Assembly (NCBI GenBank): GCA_019925795.1
Contig: CM034301.1
Span: forward strand, 46,401,783 to 46,465,782
Source: Dendrobium chrysotoxum
Taxonomy: Eukaryota > Streptophyta > Magnoliopsida > Asparagales > Orchidaceae
Length of the DNA: 64,000 nucleotides
Direction of reading: 5' to 3'
Shown here: piece by piece, positions 10,562 to 21,432 of the stretch
Numbering within the stretch: position 1 is the first letter of the stretch
How the letters are laid out: each line of letters starts with the position of its first letter
Notes under the pieces: model-generated
Told to the model about the DNA's origin: nothing
Database searches by the model: none
Seen by the model: the letters and a program-made list of their open reading frames with translations, nothing else
Program-made: the position numbers and the translations under genes

Positions 10562-12209
10562 CTTAATAGTGTAAGTTTTCATAGAATGCAAGATAATTAA
10601 ATTTGTTGGGTATTTAATACCAAAAAGGTTCGCATGAGTTAATAGTAGGAGTGGTGGGTTTTGAAAAGCTCTATAGTTTGATAATTGTATTTCCCACCGT
10701 TAATTCTAAGAAACTAGACCGATAGGATGAGCCTGACAAGAGAGTTACTTATAACGACAAGATCAATCAAGTGACTGAGATGGACATAATAGATAAAATA
10801 AAAATTTTATTGATCAGGTGAGTATGATTAGAAAATTTTTCTTGTAATAGTTATGCAGGGAGAGATGAGCGGACATTTAATAGTTAGTTGACATTTAATA
10901 GTTAGTTTTGACCATTATGAAGGGTCAGGCAGTTTCATGAATGATGTTCACATAGTTCAATGAATATTTTTGTAGTTTATCAAAAAAATAATTTGTTTTT
11001 GGCTTAGATTTGCATAACTAGTGTATATAGCAATTGCATTGAATAAGGAGCCTGGGCTGAACTATGTTTTGTGTGTTTATTCAGTTGGTTGTCGAGGTAT
11101 GGCCGATGGGCAGCCCCAATTGAATTTGGAACTTTAGACTCTTCATATGAATAGGGGACGCATGAGAGTCGGGTTCTAAATAAAGGTTTTGAGCTGCGGC
11201 GATTGGGGGTTTTTGACATCCTCCATTGACTTTCTTTTAATGAACAAACCTTTATGGTTATCAAGTCTTTGAACGGGTGAGTAATTGCAGTGTTCACCTT
11301 CTTTTTCGATTTCTTTTGAAACCCTTTCCATCAGTTTCAACCCGACTATCTCTATTTCCTTAGCAAAGCATTTATCTTCTGCACGCCAAAGTAAAATGTC
11401 CTATGAGCAATTCTTTTTATGTTGTTTTCCCTCGTCTTATTCTCGCATCTAGATGGCCTTCTTATTTCAACTGTAAAGTAATTGCTGCGATTTATCTACA
11501 CAGCAGTATCCCTAAAATGTACATTCTTGCTAGGTCATGGCTCACAAGTTATCTGCAACACCTAGTGCATTATTTTCTTTTCTCTAAACGCTAGCAGTAC
11601 TTGGGGCGAGTCTTTCTTTCTTTTCAGAGAATGATTATCAGCAATTTCTATCTGCTCCCATGCTAATTCTACACTGAAGATATCTTTGATTTCGTTAGCT
11701 TGCATCAGCACCCAATTTGGACATATGTAACTTCCATTCACTGAGAATACGAGAATCTTGGCACAGCCCTGATGTTTTTTTTTTTTTTGATGCATTGAGA
11801 TGTCAATGCCATAGATGCTCTATCTCGTCTATGTCCCCATTGATCAACTTTAGTTGAATGTTGGCTTTGTTTTTGTGGTTAGTGGATGCCCTGTATAAGT
11901 GATTGTAGCTGCAATCCTTTTATTTATCCCCTAAATTTCTTCTTTTGTTAAGCTATTTGAATGCACTTTTTACATCTTCGAGGTTCTAATGTATTTCGTC
12001 TGATTTAGACGCCCTTAAACATCATGTTGTCGTACTTTTACAGAAATTAATGCTAGAAGATTATAAACACCGTTCTATCTGCATTCATGGTATTTGCTTT
12101 TACTGGCACTTATTTTTAATTTTTAACGATCAACTTGTGGAGCTGGTGCTTAAGACCAAGGTCATGCATAAAGCAGCTGCCTGTTACTGAACGGCTAGTT
12201 TGTATATTC
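10562..12209. other. Intergenic, apart from the possible exon pair
   Basis: 10562-11000 shows nothing recognisable except two copies of the short phrase CATTTAATAGTTAGTT near 10873-10907. 11800-12209 is AT-rich with no clear gene. Confidence 0.4.
11218..11768 (-). pseudogene. Two possible exons of an unidentified host gene
   Basis: Two minus-strand segments look exon-like: 11601-11768 (56 codons, after an AG, before GTACTG) and 11218-11400 (61 codons, after ATAG, before GTCAAA). Both are phase 0, so they would splice in frame. The first reads GCAKILVFSVNGSYICPNW and on; the second begins DILLWRAEDKCFAKEIEIVG. Composition is protein-like and Lys/Glu-rich, but I recognise no family. The acceptor of the first follows an A-run rather than a pyrimidine tract, which weakens it. 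In the second copy of this region the first segment has a 1-bp deletion, so at least one copy is broken. It may be a gene relic or chance. Confidence 0.3.
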
Positions 12210-12212
12210 TTA

Positions 12213-12331
12213 GGCTTCGTTTGGAACGGCTTTCTTACTATTTTTTCAAGCAACTTTTTAGTACGAAATTAATTTTTTTTTGCTAAAAAGCTGCTTTAAG
12301 TAGTAGTAAGAAAATCGTCCCAAACGAAGCC
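12213..12331. mobile_element. Tourist-like MITE (family M1)
   Basis: 119 bp with long imperfect inverted ends, GGCTTCGTTTGG and CCAAACGAAGCC, flanked by TTA on both sides (12210-12212, 12332-12334). A 3-bp TTA/TAA duplication is typical of PIF/Harbinger-derived MITEs. No coding capacity. Confidence 0.75.
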
Positions 12332-12334
12332 TTA

Positions 12335-13423
12335 GTTTTAGGTAGAAATTGAGTGAGGCTTTTTATTGAAGACGTCTTTTTTCAAAGTTTGAATTATGTT
12401 ATCATCCTTTAAAGGTTTTAGCAGAGAGAATGAGCGGATATGTAGCTAATCTTGCTCTAGCTTGAGCTCAGATTTGTTTATTTATATGTAAACTGAAGAG
12501 CGAACTCTCGAGAGCAGTTCATAACTGAACTAAGGGGTTGGAAAAACCTTGGAATAGAAGATGAGAAGGTCGCAGACTGGCAGCTTTCTAAATCGTTGAC
12601 CCCTTCCCATACCATGTTTGCCTTACCAAAACCCACGCATTGATCAGCTTTTGAATGCTAATTCCCTTGTCTCAGCTTAGATTACTTCCAAAATTTAAAG
12701 TGTTCTTATCGTGCAACGACAGTTAACTTACAATTTATTCTAATTGAATATCTGATAGCTAATTATCTATCATCTTACAAATTTCTTTCAGGTTTTTTTA
12801 TTTCTCTGACTTTTGCAAGCCAATACTCTATACAATTGAACTTTCTGGGCTGAGAGTGCTGATATGAAACTGCGGTTAACACCTTTTGCTATGAATCAAG
12901 ATGCAAATATGCTTCTGAGCTGGGCAAAGTATACTGAACTTTTTTCAAGTTACAAGACTTCACCTTTCCTTTCAGTCCAGAGTTTCTTGACCATTTATAT
13001 TGTTTAAACTTCTGCATCCCTCGCGCTACACAGATGAGTGTATTCTTTGGAAAACCAGTTTTTGTTGTAGTCTGAACTTTTCTTAGTTATCCACTATTAA
13101 CTGAAACTTATTTTAGAACAACTTACTGTGGAGTGAGCAATCCAATAATTTTTTGTATGTGTTTCTTGTCAGTACTCAGTTTGATAGATCGAGATTTGAT
13201 CTTGCAATTGATGATGTTCCGTGAGAATGTTCTTCTAATCTCTCTTCCCATCGCCATGATGAGCTTTGTACATCAAGCAAGAGTCCCACATCCAGTCAGT
13301 CATTTGGCCTATCTCATGCTAAGACAAGGTTAACCTAGATCACCTTGACTCAATTTGATTTGAGCCTTGCCTTAATATGGAGCTCTTAACAAGCTCCTAA
13401 TGCACACAGTTCATTTTGATATG
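12335..13423. other. Unassigned interval with gene-like shreds
   Basis: Short coding-looking stretches occur on the plus strand (around 12550-12640, EDEKVADWQLSKS; around 12864-13000, MKLRLTPFAMNQDANMLLS) but no splice-consistent gene could be built, and the first is frameshifted in the other copy. Possibly remains of the same host gene region. Confidence 0.25.
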
Positions 13424-13523
13424 TTGGTTGAGAGCTTAAGTTATCAACTTAGAGGTCTTGGATTCGAGTTTTGTGTATACGATGTATATGAGTGCCTAAA
13501 TTGGCCTAACTGTCCAAAAAAAA
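13424..13523 (+). mobile_element. tRNA-derived SINE-like element
   Basis: TGGTTGAGAGCTTAAG resembles a pol III A box, and GGTCTTGGATTCGAGT about 30 bp later resembles a B box (GGTTCGANNCC). It ends in an A-run near 13509-13517. A second, diverged copy of the same head lies at 14853-14945. Confidence 0.45.
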
Positions 13524-14852
13524 GGCTCATAATGCAGAAAATTATTCTGTGTGGAAGTTGAACGCCATCCGGATACCTAAGCCCGCGCCTCCGTACCGCT
13601 CGGTACCTCGGCTCGATATAGCTGATGTGGCTCATTCTGATTGGTATCCGGATGTAGAGTTGTGTTCGGCGTCCGCACGGAATAATCTCTCCCTAATGCA
13701 ACTACTTTGAAAGAAGTTACAGATGTAAATATATTAATACCCTTGATAATTTCATTAATAACTTGATATTCTTTAAATCAGGTTCATTTATGTGTTTATT
13801 TTGAAAATATAATAAAATTTTCCCAAAAAAAAAAGAATAAAATTTTTAAAATTAAGTATATAACTAATCTAACACTAAATATTAATTTAATTTTTCATTC
13901 ATATGCATTTGATGTTTAAGAAGCTCCACGAGAATTAAGAAAAAGTCAATTTAATTAATTTTATAATTAATTTTAAATTATTATATCAATTTTAATATTT
14001 AACATTTCAAAAAAAATTTATGTTAAAAGTATAAGTTCGATTAAAATATTGAGCAAATATTTAAATTGATATAATAAATTAATTTAATTTAATAAAACAT
14101 TAAAAATATCACGGAGTTCTTATAAATTTAGTGAAAAAAATTCGAATATTTTTTTTATGAGTAATAATTAGTAAGACAAAACGGTTTAAATGATAGTTAA
14201 GCCCAATCAAAAAATAAAAAGAAAATAAATTAACAAATTTTTTTAAGAAAATAAATTAACGAATTTAGACGACAGTAAATGTCTGCCGCTAGCCCTCGCT
14301 GGACTTTCTAATATGGTGTTGGCAACAGAGTAACAAACAGCGGATGCATATCCTCCTGTCTGCCGAAAATCCAGCAATTGGCAAGTGGGGTCCACAATGC
14401 AACGAATTTATAATTTTCAAATCACACCGAATTCCAATCTCCCAAAATTTCACCCACGTCGCAATGACCTTAAATCTGGGCAAGACGAATTGGTTAAAAC
14501 TTGGGAGTCTATAAATACGGTGTAAATAGTAGAGGAGAAGGACAGCTTTATCTCCGTCATTAAGACGAGGGCGTCACGAGACCTGCAATTGCAAGCACTC
14601 CTCTATTATTTTAGCGGCGATAGCAAGTTGCCGCGGTGGACCCATGCACGTGAAGATCACGTTGCATTAAGATTCGTGTGCTGTACTATTAAGATTCGTG
14701 TGCTGTACTATTGCCAGCCAGATGGACGGATCGATTCTTTCCATTAGTTCGGGTTATTAGAATTTTCTTAGGCTTTAACCAAATTTAACCACAAATTCAT
14801 CAACTGTATATCACAGAAATAAATGAAAGGTAGCTGCAACACAGTTCTTCTT
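13524..14852. other. AT-rich intergenic, with a possible orphan promoter
   Basis: 13700-14270 is very AT-rich. 14280-14740 is more GC-rich and unique-looking, with TATAAATA at 14510-14517 on the plus strand and a 22-bp exact tandem duplication near 14668-14711. No coding sequence follows, so any promoter here is without a visible gene. Confidence 0.3.
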
Positions 14853-14945
14853 GACTTGTCCGTTGAGAGCTTAAATTTTTAATTAAGAGGTCTTATGTTC
14901 GAATCTTTATATATGTGATGTCTGTGTGAGTTAGGCCCCCCTTTG
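14853..14945 (+). mobile_element. Second SINE-like fragment
   Basis: CGTTGAGAGCTTAAATT followed by GAGGTCTTATGTTCGAATC repeats the A/B-box layout of 13424-13523, diverged. Its 3' end is unclear. Confidence 0.4.
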
Positions 14946-15262
14946 ACCCAAATTTTATTCAAGGTAAAATTAATTTATTTGTTTAAATTTATTTTAGATG
15001 TTTTAAGACTTGGTTATACCTATGATGAGTAGCTTGGAGGGTATAATTATAATAAATTTAAATTTATGATGAATGCATTATATTTTATCAGATAATATGA
15101 TAAAAATAATGAAGAAAGATTATCTTCTACTTAAGAAATCAATTAAAACATAGATATATGTGTTTATGTTAGTATGTATATTATTTTTTCTTCTAAGTTT
15201 AGTATTTTTAATGCCCTTAAATAAAGGGTAAAGAGGCATATTTTGAATATTTTCAAATCTAT
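14946..15262. other. Intergenic, nothing recognised
   Basis: AT-rich sequence up to the left target duplication of the LINE. Confidence 0.5.
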
Positions 15263-15275
15263 TGATGTTGTTGGG

Positions 15276-16102
15276 ATGTACCTTGGTGTATGCTTTTCGC
15301 TGATGATATTCTTCTTGTTGATAAGACTAGAGAGGGAGTTGAAGGTAAACTAGAATTGTGGAGGTCAACCTTAGAGTCTAAAGGTTTTCGCTTGAGTAGA
15401 TCTAAAACGGAATATATGGAGTGTAATTTTAGTAATAATAGACCTAGTGAGGGCATTGTGACTTTGGCCGATCAAGTCATTAATAAGAGTACACGTTTTA
15501 GATATCTTGGATCTATTGTTCAGAGTGATGGTAATATAGATGGGGATATTATCAGCAGAATCCAAGTTGGATGGTTGAAGTGGAGGAATGCATCGGGCTT
15601 ATTGTGTGATAGAAAAGTACCCCTCAAACTTAAGGGAAAATTCTATAAGATGGTGGTGAGACCTGCAATGCTTTATGGTGCTGAATGTTGGCCATTAAAA
15701 GAGAAGCATAATTCTAAGTTAAGTGTTGCAGAGATGAGGATGCTCAGGTGGATGAGTGGCTTTACCCTTAGAGATAGGATACGAAATGAGCATATTCGTG
15801 AAAAGGTTGGAGTAGCTCCAGTGGAAGATAAGATTAGAGAGAGTCGCCTTAGATGGTTTGGTCACGTAAAATGGCGGCCTCCCGATGACCCGGTTAGGAA
15901 AGTAGAGGTCTTAGATTTGACTTATGTTAAGAAAGGTAGAGGTAGACCTAAAAAGACTTGGTTAGAAAATATTAGAAATAATCTTTCTTTATTAGATTTA
16001 AACGAGAATTTGACTTTTAATAGGACACAATGGAGAAAAAGGATTCATGTAGCCGACCCCACGTAGTGGGATAAAGGCTTGATGTTGTTGTTGTTGTTGT
16101 TG
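15276..16102 (+). mobile_element. RTE-type LINE, 5'-truncated inside reverse transcriptase
   Basis: A 258-codon open frame (15290-16066, TAG at 16064-16066) starts at the RT catalytic block [12 protein letters not shown] and runs through the RT thumb and C-terminal region of a non-LTR retrotransposon ([68 protein letters not shown]). It ends with GTAGTGGGATAAAGGCTTGATG and a (TTG)n tail, the typical 3' end of plant RTE elements. Endonuclease and most of RT are missing. Flanking 13-bp repeats TGATGTTGTTGGG (15263-15275, 16103-16115) fit a target-site duplication, although they resemble the tail. The open frame suggests recent insertion; it cannot move by itself. Confidence 0.88.
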
Positions 16103-16115
16103 TGATGTTGTTGGG

Positions 16116-16365
16116 CTATTTTTTGAGATAATAGAGTTTTTCACTTACTCTGTATACTCAATAATCTCACTACATTAGTTTTCTAGCTCTAACCTGCAAA
16201 AAACCTGCTGATAAAGTTAAGTGCCATCTACAGATAGCTTTGGATCTAACAAAATGCATTACATCTATATATTGTTGTAATTTGAATGAATACAAATATA
16301 GACATGTTGGATCAAGACCTGATCGTGGCAATGCTAGAACATTTATACTAAGATATATATATATA
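16116..16365. other. Intergenic, ending in the (TA)n tract
   Basis: No gene. The last bases (16353-16365) are the left part of a (TA)n microsatellite that received two LTR insertions. Confidence 0.6.
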
Positions 16366-17392
16366 TGTTGCGGACTCAAATATACGCAGCGATAGATTTT
16401 AATTTTCCGTCTCAGCGTTATACGTATATCCAGCACACAAACAGAATTGAAAGAGTAACACCATAGTTTTTACGTGGAAAACCCTGGAAAGGGAAAAAAC
16501 TACGGGGCCACGCCCAGTTGAAAGAATTCCACTAGCGTTGTTTGAAATACACGAGGCTGATTCGTCCTTTAAATTCAGGACGATCAGATTACAATGAGTA
16601 TCAGTTACAAGGCCAAGCAGAGTTCCTGCGTCACTCGGGTGTCGAGCAGAATTCCGGCGTCACTTGGAAAGAAGTCCGGCGTCACTCGGGCGTCAGGTAG
16701 AATTCTGGCGTCGGGCAGAATTCCGATGTTGCTCCCGTGTCAGCCAGAGCTCCGGCGTCCCTCGGGCGCCCGGTGGTGCTTCGGTGGTGTTCCGGCGGAG
16801 TTTCGGCGGTGTTCCGGCGGTGGTCGAGGAGGAGTTGTTCCCTCCTAGACTTCTCTTCTCTTCTTCTTCTCTTCCTTCTCTTTTTCTCTTCTTGGCTTGG
16901 GTCCCCTCTTAAGAGAGATGAGGGGCTATTTATAGTTTTTCTGGAGTGGCATAGCCCGTAAATATGTGAGGGATCAGGGGCAAATAAGGAGTGATCCGGA
17001 TGAACGGCTGATATTGAATCCCTTGATCATGAACCATTTATTGAGCATCTTAAGGTCTTAATGGTATCAGAATTCTGCGATCTTGGGCTCGTTGGATTCG
17101 TCTCGTCGAGCCGCTCGATTCGACTATAAGCTCGTCAAAATCGGAGACCGTTTGGTAACTCAAATTGCTGTTCGATGCTTCCAACAGCGCTTCGGGTACT
17201 TGATTTGGACTCATTTGGGCTCAGATTGATTCGAATTTGGTGTCGTTGCGTTTGTATTTCCGAGACGCTCAGTTCGACTATTGGCTTGCTGAAATCGGAG
17301 TTTAAATGGCCTCCGAATTAATTTTTGAAGTTTTCAACTTGAGTTTTTCCTCGAGATTCGTGCCCGATCAAGATAATTTTTTGGAGATATAT

Positions 17393-17394
<2 letters not shown>
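16366..17394 (-). mobile_element. Solo LTR of the Tat family (LTR type A)
   Basis: 1029 bp, TGTTGCGG to ATATATCA as written on the plus strand, closely similar along its length to the 1045-bp LTRs of the complete element at 50095-61049, hence minus orientation. Flanks are ATATA on both sides (16361-16365, 17395-17399). No internal sequence is adjacent, so it is a solo LTR. The LTR core promoter motif CTATAAATAG is present on the minus strand near 16930. Confidence 0.85.

Positions 17395-17429
<35 letters not shown>
17395..17429. repeat. (AT)n spacer between inverted LTRs
   Basis: 35 bp of pure AT dinucleotide, part of the microsatellite into which both LTRs were inserted. Confidence 0.95.
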
Positions 17430-17433
<4 letters not shown>

Positions 17434-18009
17434 ACGTCATCAAAAAATTATCTTGATCGGGCACGAATCTCGAGGCAAAATCAAGTTGGAAACTTCCGAA
17501 ATTAATTTTGGGATCATCCGAACTCCGATTCCAGCAAACTTATAGTCGAACTGAGCGTCTTGGAAATACGAACCCAACGACACCAAATTCAACCCAATCC
17601 GAGCCCAAATGGGTCCAAACCAAGGGTCTGAAGCGCTGTTGGAAAGTTCAAACCATAATTTGGATTTCCAAACGGATTCCAAATGTGACATGCTTATAGT
17701 CGAATCGAGCGTCTCGACGAGACGAATCCAACGAGCCCAAGATCGCCAAATTCTGACATCATTAAGACCTTCAAATGTCCAGCGAACGGTCTATGATCAA
17801 AGGATTCAAGATCGGCCATCCATTCAAACCACTCCCTAACTACCCCTGATCTTCCACCTATTTACGGGCCATGCCACTCACGAAAATCTATACATAGAGA
17901 CCCCATTTCTCATGAAAAGGGGACACCTATTCCTAAGGAGAAAAAGAGAGAGCTCTTGCCCCCTCGCTCCTCCTCGACCACCGTCGGAGTTTCGCCGGAC
18001 CACCGCCTG

Positions 18010-18280
18010 ACGCCGGAGTTCCGCCGAACCACCGTCTGAGGCCATGCTCTTCGTCGGACCACCACCTGAGGCCCTGCACTTCGCCGGACCACCACCTGAG
18101 GCCCTGCTCTTCGCCGGACCACCACCTGAGGCCCTGCACTTCGCCGGACCACCACTTGAGGCCCTGCACTTCGCCGGACCACCACCTGAGGCCCTGCTCT
18201 TCTCCGGACCACCACCTGACGTCCTGAGTTCTGCCGGACCTCCACCTGAGGTCCGAACTTCCGCCGAAGCGTCACCTGAT
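18010..18280. repeat. 30-bp tandem repeat in LTR type B
   Basis: About eight units with the core GCCGGACCACCACCTGAGGC. The 30-bp period is a multiple of three, so several frames on both strands stay open and give artificial decapeptide repeats such as GPPPEALHFA. Confidence 0.9.
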
Positions 18281-18289
18281 GTTCAAATT

Positions 18290-18690
18290 TATATCAGAAC
18301 ACCAACTATGGTCCTTCCGACCTCCGTCACCCTACCAAATAAGGTCCTTCCGACCTCCGTCCTCCTGGCCTCTGACATCAGATTAAGGTCAATCTGACCT
18401 CCAATGCCAGCCGACTACGTCCTTCTGACCTCCATCGCCCCACCAAATAAGGTCCTTCCGACCTCTGTCATCTGATTACGGTCTTTATGACCAGCAACTA
18501 TGGTCCTTCCGACCTCCGTCGTCTGACCAACAAAGGTTCTCTCGACCTCTACCCTCAAACTACGGTCTCCCTGACCTACAACGTCTGTCAACTATGGTCT
18601 TTCCGACTTCCATCACCAAACAACGGTCTTTCTGACCCTTGTCTCTCGCCAAGTACGGTCCTTCTGACCTCCGTCGTCTGCCAACTATGG
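18290..18690. repeat. Irregular GGTCCTTCCGACCTCCGTC repeats in LTR type B
   Basis: More than ten imperfect copies of GGTCCTTCCGACCTCCGTC separated by variable 15-30 bp stretches that often contain ACTACG or ACTATG. A similar but decayed array lies at 62700-63000. Confidence 0.85.
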
Positions 18691-19008
18691 TCAGCCGACC
18701 TAGCAAATGTGTATATATTAATTCTCACAATGTAATGCACTCTATATGATGTATATTGGCTATATCAAGCCAAGTCCTTCCCCAAAATGGAGAACCTCGT
18801 TTGTAAACAACTGCAAATACTAGTGGATTCATTCAAACTGGGCCAGGCCTCGTGATTTTTTCCCCTTTCAGGGGTTTCCACGTAAAAACTCTGGTGTCTC
18901 ATAGGAATATTACACCCTCTCTCTTTCATCTGATTGTGTGCTGGATTTTCATACAATGCTAAGACGCTAAGCTTTATATTTCTCTACCGCCGCGAATACT
19001 CCAGGACG

Positions 19009-19013
<5 letters not shown>

Positions 19014-19072
<59 letters not shown>
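19014..19072. repeat. (AT)n(GA)n microsatellite
   Basis: AT repeats to about 19048, then GA repeats; the right part of the microsatellite target. Confidence 0.95.
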
Positions 19073-19254
19073 AGCCTGAGATTTCAATTACTAGCTTAAA
19101 ATATCTCAATAAGAACTCACTTGTAAAAATTACTCTTTAAATTTATATTTATAGGATTTTGGGAGTAATAGAAAAAGTTAGATATAGATCTCATGAATAA
19201 TAATAATAATAACAACAACAAGTTTATTATAGATATGTGGATTCATGCATGATT

Positions 19255-19520
19255 GGTCAACATGTTTTACGTCGGTTGTCACCTTAAATGGTTTGGGCAC
19301 ATAAATATTGACCTTCCGATGATCCTATTATGAAAGTAGATCTATTAGAGTTAGCCTATGTTAAGCAAGGTAGAGGTAGATCTAAAATGACTTGGTTAGA
19401 AAATTTAAAAAAAAACTTTTTAATTTATTAGGTTTAAATGAGAATTTGATACTTACTAAGGATGCACTGAAGAAAAAGTATTCATATAGCCAACCCCCAC
19501 ATAGTGGGATAAACACTTCT
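19255..19520 (+). mobile_element. RTE LINE 3' end, decayed
   Basis: Matches the last about 260 bp of the LINE at 15276-16102 with many differences (GGTAGAGGTAGATCTAAAATG; CCCACATAGTGGGATAAACA), ending in a short TTGTTG tail. Frameshifted. Confidence 0.75.
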
Positions 19521-20975
19521 TGTTGTTAATTGTTACAAACATGTCGATATGATGGTTTGAAAATGAATAGGTACACGTGGACATGTCTAGGCTAATTGAT
19601 GAGAGGAGTCACCAATTCTTTGACAAAGTCAACGGCTTTAGCAAGGTGCAAGAGAGTAGCCCTCAAAAGTGAGATGAATATTCTCTAAGATGGGGTTAGT
19701 CTGTTGTCATTGGCCCTTTTCAGCCCTACTCATCATTCCTATGAAGTCGGACTATCTCAGATTACATGGACCTTTGGGTACATTCAAATATATAGGATAA
19801 GCATTTATATTTTCATTTAATTGTGAGCAAATTAAACCCAATTTAAATTTGATTCAAGCTACCTATATCCTACAAGCATTATTAAAAATTGAAGCTATGA
19901 TCATATACTATTAGAAAATTTAATTAAAAAATATTCATAATTTTATTTAAACCGTGACTAAAAAGATATCTAAGTTGAATTTTAATATATCTTTTAGTCA
20001 CATTTTGTTTAACGAGTGAATTTTGATACCATGATTAAAAAAATTGATCATTATTTTACAAATATAAGATAAAAATATAATTTTTAGTGCTAAAAATGAA
20101 AAAATATGTCATAATATTCTAATATAAATTATATCAAATTGGACTTATAAATTATAGAAATTATTTTAATATTCGCGAAATACAAAAACTTCATATGTAA
20201 TATTAATCTCTAAAAAAATTTAATAATATCAATACGGCTATTAATCTAATACAATTTATATCAAAAAATTCTGATAGAATATTTTTTTCTAATAAAAATT
20301 GACTAAAATAAAATTTTTATCAAAATCTAATTAATGATATTATTTTAATCACACGACTTAACAAAGTATATATAGATAAAGCTCATAATTATTTTAATGT
20401 CGGTAGTTTGAATGTTGATTTCAATCAAGAGTTGAAATGTGATCTTTGTTCTGAGCAATCTCTGATCGAGTCAAAATTTTAACCTTATTCGAAATCTTTT
20501 CAAAGTACTTTCTTGTGAACATTAGAGGGTTTGCGTAAGGAGGAGGCTTCGATGGAGATAAGAGATAAATATTGCTGACACGGTGGACAAAAATTAAAGG
20601 TGGTTGGGGAGGTTGGCATGGCAAGCCACATTATGAATTAATTATATATGCTGATAAATGGGCACGTAATTATATTAAATATATAATAACTGTACGTTTT
20701 GTACGTGGAGCTAAGCTAATGATTTGGTCTGTATCATCGATCATGAGTGAGCAAGTGGCTTTAAAGGAATTTTTATTCTTTTATTTTAATATTTGGTTAA
20801 TTTTAATGAATGATGAATGCATGCATGATTCTTTACGATATTATATATGAAGCAAATTTTGTTTAGAGTTTTTGGTATAAAATTTAGTAGTAGAGAATTA
20901 TGGATCGATTATAAAAACGTTTAAATAAAAAATATTAAAAATTAACGGTTTTGCACTTTTCATTTTATATTTTTA
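19521..20975. other. AT-rich intergenic, nothing recognised
   Basis: Mostly very AT-rich. No gene-like frame with support on either strand. Confidence 0.5.
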
Positions 20976-21135
20976 GGTAGAGGTAGCTCTTAAGAGGTTT
21001 TGATTAGAAATTATTATTTTTTATTAGATTTAAATGAGAATTTGACTCTTGATAGGATATAATTGAAAAAAACATAAAAGTATCATATAGCTGACTCTAT
21101 CTAGTTGGATAAAGACTTCATATTATTATTCTTGT
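20976..21135 (+). mobile_element. Another RTE LINE 3' end, shorter
   Basis: Begins GGTAGAGGTAG and ends at GATAAAGACTTCATATTATT, following the last about 150 bp of the LINE at 15276-16102 with heavy divergence. Confidence 0.6.
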
Positions 21136-21242
21136 TGGTGCTATATATTTTAGATCATAGTTTTTTTATGTATTTTTTGTATACTATTGAAATAAATTAA
21201 AATTGAATATTGAACTTTTAAAAATGTTGTAATATAATATAA

Positions 21243-21343
21243 GGCTTTGTTTGAGATATCTTTCTTACTGTTTTTTAAAAAATAAAATTTTTATATATAA
21301 AATTACTTTAAGAAACAATAAGAAAGCCGTTTCAAACGAAGCT
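21243..21343. mobile_element. MITE family M1, internally shortened copy
   Basis: 101 bp with ends GGCTTTGTTTGAGA and TTTCAAACGAAGCT, flanked by TAA. The matching element in the other copy (35236-35355) is 120 bp and differs internally. Confidence 0.65.
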
Positions 21344-21394
21344 TAAGTTATATGATTTAAAGTTATATATATCTATTTAAAATAATTGATAATA

Positions 21395-21428
<34 letters not shown>
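21395..21428. repeat. (AT)n microsatellite
   Basis: AT dinucleotide tract, longer in the second copy (about 35411-35443). Confidence 0.9.

Positions 21429-21432
<4 letters not shown>

Larger units (their letters stand above)
17430..19013 (+). mobile_element. Solo LTR type B, opposite orientation
   Basis: 1584 bp from TGATACGTCATC to GACGCAACA, flanked by ATATA on both sides (17425-17429, 19014-19018). About 500-600 bp at its start and 150-200 bp at its end are homologous to the type A LTR read on the minus strand; the middle differs and carries tandem repeats. Related decayed copies lie at 37310-38375, 48718-49524 plus 62639-63371, and 63691-64000. Confidence 0.8.

Noticed and set aside
17306..17545. 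Frame with a Tyr-Ile repeat
   Set aside because: Translation of the (AT)n microsatellite between the two LTRs.
18044..18397. Open frames coding proline-rich decapeptide repeats
   Set aside because: They come from a 30-bp tandem repeat inside an LTR; several frames on both strands are open at once and none has a domain.
18290..18690. Regular GGTCCTTCCGACCTCCGTC repeats with spacers look like a CRISPR array
   Set aside because: This is plant nuclear DNA, the repeats are imperfect, spacers vary and share motifs, and the array lies inside an LTR. No cas-like gene is present.
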